In this document: positions 60,930-64,000 of the stretch, piece by piece
Layout of the letters: each line of letters begins with the position of its first letter
Numbering within the stretch: the stretch's first letter is position 1
NCBI GenBank assembly: GCA_002307175.1
Contig: DBTS01000006.1
Location: forward strand, 8,428-72,427
Length of the DNA: 64,000 bases
Source: Rhodocyclaceae bacterium UBA1310
GTDB lineage: Bacteria > Pseudomonadota > Gammaproteobacteria > Burkholderiales > Rhodocyclaceae
Direction: 5' to 3'
The notes under the pieces: model-generated
The model's input: the letters and a program-made list of their open reading frames with translations, nothing else
Database searches by the model: none
What the model was told of the DNA's origin: nothing
Position numbers and translations under genes: made by a program

Positions 60930-62356
60930 GCTTCCGCTCCAAATACTTCCACATCGCTGAACAGGCAGGCCGGCGAGGCGTGCCCGACACGGATCACCTG
61001 CGAAGGCTCAGCCTTGCCGCAGTAGGGCGTGCCCATCACCGCCACGCTGGCCGCATTGCCCACCGCCCGCAGCGAACGCCAGAAAGTGGCTGAGATGCCA
61101 CGATAGTTCGGGTTACGCACCACGCCGGCAAGCTCACCATTTTCAATCAGACGCCCATATTCGCAGCCGAACTGGAACTTGTTGCGCGAGTCGTCGATAG
61201 ACCACGACACATTGGCATCCATCAGCACCCCGTGCTCCACCGAAGCGATCATGGCTTCGAGCGTGCTTTCGCCCGGCTCGATATTGAGGTTGGACATTCG
61301 ATCCAGCGGCGGCCGGTTCCAGTTGCTCGCCCGTGCACTTGCCGCCCCGCCAATGCCTGCCCGTGCCTGCGAGATGGCGCCACCCAGCGGGCGCTGCAGA
61401 ATGCCATCGCGGATCACGAAGACCTTTTCAGCCGGGCTGCCATCATCATCCCAGGCATAGCTCGCAAACTGCTCGGGTCGTGTTGGGTCGAAACTCACAT
61501 TGAGCAGCGGCGAGCCGTAGGCATAGTTGCCAAACATGTCCAGCGTCACGAAGCTCGTGCCTGCAAAATTGCGCTCGTCCCCAAGGATGCGATCCAGTTC
61601 CAGCGGATGCCCGATCGATTCGTGAATTTGCAGCATCATCTGTGATGGGAGCAAGAGCAGATCCATGCGCCCCGTGGGGCAGTTCGGCGCTTCGAGCAAG
61701 GCCAGCGTCTCGCGTGCCACGCCCGGCGCACAGCCAATGAAGCCGCTCTCCCGCAGCAAGGCGAGATCGCCCTGCTGGCACAGGCCACCGCCTGCGAAAC
61801 TGCGCGTCTGCGTATCTCGCCCGGCGTTGGCGCTCACAGACAGAGCAGGGGTCACGTAGCGGAATTGCTGCGCAATCTCCGCACCATCGGCGGTAAGGTA
61901 GAGCTGCTCACTGGCAACCATCCATAAGGATGCCGACCAATCGACGATGCGCGCATCCAGCGGGCAGGCCGCAGATTCTGCCAGCAGAATGTCGATAATC
62001 TCGCGCCGCGAAGGCTGCGGCGCACCGCTCTGCGGGCTTGCGTACTGCCCCTGCAGGCGCGGCAGTGTGATGCTGCTGTAATCCACCACCGCACGCCCGG
62101 CACTCGCCGCCGCCCAGCCCTGTGCCTTCGCAATGGCCGCCTTGAGGCCCGCGGCACTCAGATCGCTGGTGGCGGCATAACCATAGCCGCCGCGATGTAT
62201 CACCGTGATCATCGCGCCACGGTCAAAGCTGGTGCTCAAGGGCTGCAGCACATTCTGGCGTACTTCGGTGCGCTCGCTGCGCTCATCCAGCAGGCGCAGC
62301 GAACAGAAATCAACGGGAGGGGCGAGCTGTTTGAAGAGGCGGCGGATAGTGTCCAC
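60926..62356 (-). CDS. TldD-type metalloprotease subunit
   Basis: 476 residues. The zinc site is His245-Glu246-Ser-Ile-Gly-His250 in QIHESIGHPLELDR, with Cys398 in FQFGCEYGRLI as the third ligand. Residues 1-240 form the N-terminal TldD domain (MITVIHRGGYGYAATSDLSA). The Glu is the catalytic base. This sequence is of the divergent TldD-like group, in which the His motif is followed by LELDR and FAG instead of GLEGD. Known roles are microcin maturation and CcdA degradation in enterobacteria; the substrate here is unknown. The partner subunit follows with a four-base overlap. Confidence 0.88.
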   Translation of the reverse strand: MDTIRRLFKQLAPPVDFCSLRLLDERSERTEVRQNVLQPLSTSFDRGAMITVIHRGGYGYAATSDLSAAGLKAAIAKAQGWAAASAGRAVVDYSSITLPRLQGQYASPQSGAPQPSRREIIDILLAESAACPLDARIVDWSASLWMVASEQLYLTADGAEIAQQFRYVTPALSVSANAGRDTQTRSFAGGGLCQQGDLALLRESGFIGCAPGVARETLALLEAPNCPTGRMDLLLLPSQMMLQIHESIGHPLELDRILGDERNFAGTSFVTLDMFGNYAYGSPLLNVSFDPTRPEQFASYAWDDDGSPAEKVFVIRDGILQRPLGGAISQARAGIGGAASARASNWNRPPLDRMSNLNIEPGESTLEAMIASVEHGVLMDANVSWSIDDSRNKFQFGCEYGRLIENGELAGVVRNPNYRGISATFWRSLRAVGNAASVAVMGTPYCGKAEPSQVIRVGHASPACLFSDVEVFGAEA

Positions 62357-63035
62357 GATAGGCTGCTGGTGAATTGGTTGGGTGTATAGGCTAGGGTTAT
62401 CGCATGCTGCATCAATCGCACGCAGGGCGTCAAGATTGAATCATCCAGCATCTGGTGCTTGCGCCCTCCGGGCGGAGGTTGCACCGGCGCAATTTCGCTA
62501 CGCTTCATTGTTCCGCTTCGCGCGCCCTACGCAAACCGGCACGGTAGGCCAATGGTGTAGGTTGGGAAAGCCGCAGGCGTCTCCCAACGCTTTGTTATGC
62601 CGCATCGTGTCCTTTTACGCACGGTTTTTCATGTCGTTCGCTGCGGTGTGATACGCGAGAGGGTACTTTGCCCGCACGAAAGTCTGAAGGACAATTATCT
62701 TAACCCTCTTGGACAAGCCCGCCTCACTGTTCCGCAGTGGCAGTGCCGGAAGGACGCAGAAGCAGTGCCAGAGCGGCTTTCGGAGGCTGCGGCACATTAT
62801 TGATGCTCGCCCCAGGCTTGCCCCAGCAAACTATTTTGCACGGTTTGACGATAGTTCTTGCTAAACCCCCAGATTAGGCGCACAGTGAGTGTACGAGTTT
62901 CAAGTACCGCCGACTTCATCTGGTCTTGCTGCCGCCTTTTTGGGTGGTGTCTCTTTTCCGATTATCCCGCCGCCTTGATTTTCGTCCCTGCATTGGGGGA
63001 TTTTCCCTCGTTTATATTTTTAGGAATTTGAATAC
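62357..63035. other. Spacer with 237-bp repeat and cold-shock leader
   Basis: Holds copy 2 of the 237-bp repeat at 62459-62692. From 62850 to 63035 the sequence includes T-rich stretches and a long leader-like run before the cold-shock gene (ending TTTATATTTTTAGGAATTTG), as expected for cspA-type 5' leaders. A possible TTGACG box lies near 62846 but no clear -10 fits. No gene is supported. Confidence 0.5.
62459..62692 (+). repeat. 237-bp direct repeat (families A and B joined), copy 2
   Basis: Same block order as 53862-54098: TTGCGCCCTCCGGGCGGAGG at the start, CTACGCTTCATTGTTCCGCT, GTAGGTTGGGAAAGCCGCAG, GTGATACGCGAGAGGGTACT, and the end ACGAAAGTCTGAAGGAC. Small indels make it three bases shorter. 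Confidence 0.8.
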
Positions 63036-63239
63036 ATGGCAACAGGCAAAGTGAAGTGGTTTAACGACAGCAAAGGTTTTGGTTTCATTACGCCGGATGA
63101 CGGCACCGATGATCTGTTCGCACACTTTTCTGCTATTCAGAGCGGCGGTTTCAAGACGCTGCCTGAAGGCGCTCAGGTTGAATTTGAAGTCACCAAGGGT
63201 CCTAAGGGCCTGCAGGCTTCGAACATCCGCTTGATGTAA
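63036..63239 (+). CDS. cspA: Cold-shock protein, CspA family
   Basis: 67 residues, the standard length of the family. RNA-binding motifs RNP1 (KGFGFITP) and RNP2 (DLFAHFSAI) are both intact, and the opening [18 protein letters not shown] and the tail [13 protein letters not shown] match well. It binds single-stranded RNA and melts structures at low temperature or during rapid growth. The 5' leader is long, as in cspA-type genes. A hairpin follows directly after the stop. Confidence 0.93.
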   Translation: MATGKVKWFNDSKGFGFITPDDGTDDLFAHFSAIQSGGFKTLPEGAQVEFEVTKGPKGLQASNIRLM

Positions 63240-63658
63240 TTGCTTTTCAGCATTTTTGATTGCGCGCCGCGGCCCGAACGTCCTTGACGATTCCCCGCGG
63301 TAATTAAGCGCAATCAAAAATTGGTGTCTTCGACGCCAGTCCCGTTTTTGCTTCCTCCAGCCAGTCCTGTCGAGCTTATTTAGCCTCGGTTTGGATTTGG
63401 TGTGTGCCCAGTTTGTGGCTGGTTTAAACTCAGTTTAAGCCTAGTTCAAACTCGGTTCAAATTGGGTCAGGCTCACCGCCGCCCAACACGGCAAGCAAAA
63501 CGGGCAATACCCAGATCGCCTGATAAACTCCCGCGTTCTTGTTGGTGGCTGCAATTGTGCGGCTGTCCATCTATCCCCTTTGTGTTGGCGGTATGTCATC
63601 GTCATGGGGTGCCCGAGTCGGAAAACTTCGATTCCAGGGCAAAACTTTGAAAGATCGA
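63240..63658. other. Spacer between cold-shock gene and small gene
   Basis: Beyond the hairpin there is a run of near-repeats CAAACTCAGTTTAAGCCTAG then TTCAAACTCGGTTCAAATTG at about 63423-63463, a short direct-repeat tract. No gene is supported. Confidence 0.5.
63253..63320 (+). terminator. Terminator-like long hairpin after the cold-shock gene
   Basis: 13-bp arms TTTTTGATTGCGC (63253-63265) and GCGCAATCAAAAA (63308-63320). The inner part has further pairing (CCGCGG at both ends of the loop). It is larger than a standard terminator, and the 3' side ends in A and not in T, so it may also shield the 3' end of the message. Confidence 0.6.
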
Positions 63659-63835
63659 ATGAATTTAGAATTACAGAGACAAGCAGCCCAACAGCTTTGC
63701 ACCGAAGCCGGCATTACAGTACTTCCCTACGGGAACGCCTGGTGGCTCCTCGGCGATAACATCAGTCGCGTAGTTGGCGAACTGGCCGGATTTTCCCCCA
63801 GAGACCTCCATCGCCATCACACGATCCAGCGATAA
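63659..63835 (+). CDS. Small hypothetical protein, 58 residues
   Basis: ATG at 63659 opens MNLELQRQAAQQLCTEAGIT, then VLPYGNAWWLLGDNISRVVG and LAGFSPRDLHRHHTIQR. The pattern of a helix followed by VLPYGNAWWL and a second helix matches small proteins found in several beta- and gammaproteobacteria of unknown role. A longer frame back to 63539 is hydrophobic and lacks a ribosome site. Codon use fits a real gene, but the length makes the call tentative. Confidence 0.5.
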   Translation: MNLELQRQAAQQLCTEAGITVLPYGNAWWLLGDNISRVVGELAGFSPRDLHRHHTIQR

Positions 63836-64000
63836 AACTCAAACAATAAGAAGCTGACCACGATCTGTCGCGAGAAGGCGTCAGTGGGCCGAAGAGCAGC
63901 ACAGAAACCGGAGTGTATTGGAATACATGAGGATTTCGAGCAGCACATGAGGCCCAATCACGCCTTCGCAGTAAGATCATGAACAGCTTCTTACGCGGAT

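Noticed and set aside
63423..63463. Iterated CAAACTCAGTT-like tract as an origin or iteron array
   Set aside because: Only about three imperfect copies, no DnaA boxes or replication gene nearby; more likely a simple direct-repeat slip.

Overview
The window looks like chromosome from a moderately GC-rich Gram-negative proteobacterium, most likely a betaproteobacterium. The basis is the gene families (zinc ABC import, NhaD, TldD/PmbA, an MCP, lipopolysaccharide-type genes) and the many degenerate intergenic repeats with a core like GGTGCAATTCGCTGCGCTCATTG. The genus cannot be read from the sequence. No rRNA, tRNA, CRISPR array, integrase, transposase or origin was recognised. REGION 1 (1-16500) is ordinary chromosome with many small genes. 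It holds several unknown or membrane proteins, a frameshifted pseudogene (3029-3643), a 55-codon remnant of the RNA-repair methyltransferase gene hen1 (4861-5028), two tandem membrane-anchored paralogs, a phosphatase-like protein, a lipoprotein, a VOC protein, a CYTH protein, a zinc-ribbon protein, a GNAT acetyltransferase, a chemoreceptor with a possible sigma-28 promoter, a FixJ/NarL-type response regulator and an exported pentapeptide-repeat protein. REGION 2 (16650-23141) is a compact zinc-uptake locus in one direction. It has a small exported Cys/His protein, a DUF2796 (ZrgA-type) periplasmic protein, a LolD-like ATPase with an FtsX-like permease, a DUF3299 protein, a 40-residue one-helix protein, and then ZnuC, ZnuB and ZnuA, ending in a strong terminator. 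A perfect inverted repeat overlaps the predicted promoter and is a candidate zinc-regulator site. REGION 3 (23129-26958) holds three polytopic membrane proteins, two of them tandem paralogs and one a GT-C-type glycosyltransferase. REGION 4 is the unusual part. A block of intact phage virion genes (27780-38250: scaffold-like, major capsid, small head proteins, adaptor, two LamG proteins, a 937-residue repeat protein and a probable tail or stopper protein) is followed by surface-glycan genes (38662-44627: membrane protein, GT2 glycosyltransferase, methyltransferase, flippase). Virion-type genes then resume (44929-53730, perhaps to 55813). The virion genes all lie on the plus strand and are tightly packed and open. 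No terminase, portal, integrase, replication or lysis gene is recognisable in the window. Repeats carrying an AAAGTCTGAAG motif lie at or near the module edges (27281-27547, 41670, 53820-54098). REGION 5 (56230-64000) has a GNAT acetyltransferase, NhaD behind a structured 300-nt leader, two membrane proteins, a translationally coupled TldD/PmbA-type protease pair, a cold-shock protein and a small unknown gene. A 237-bp sequence at 53862-54098 recurs at 62459-62692. The most interesting signal is the capsid-centred cassette without packaging genes and with glycan genes in its middle. It could be a prophage whose other half lies elsewhere, a decayed prophage, or a co-opted particle.
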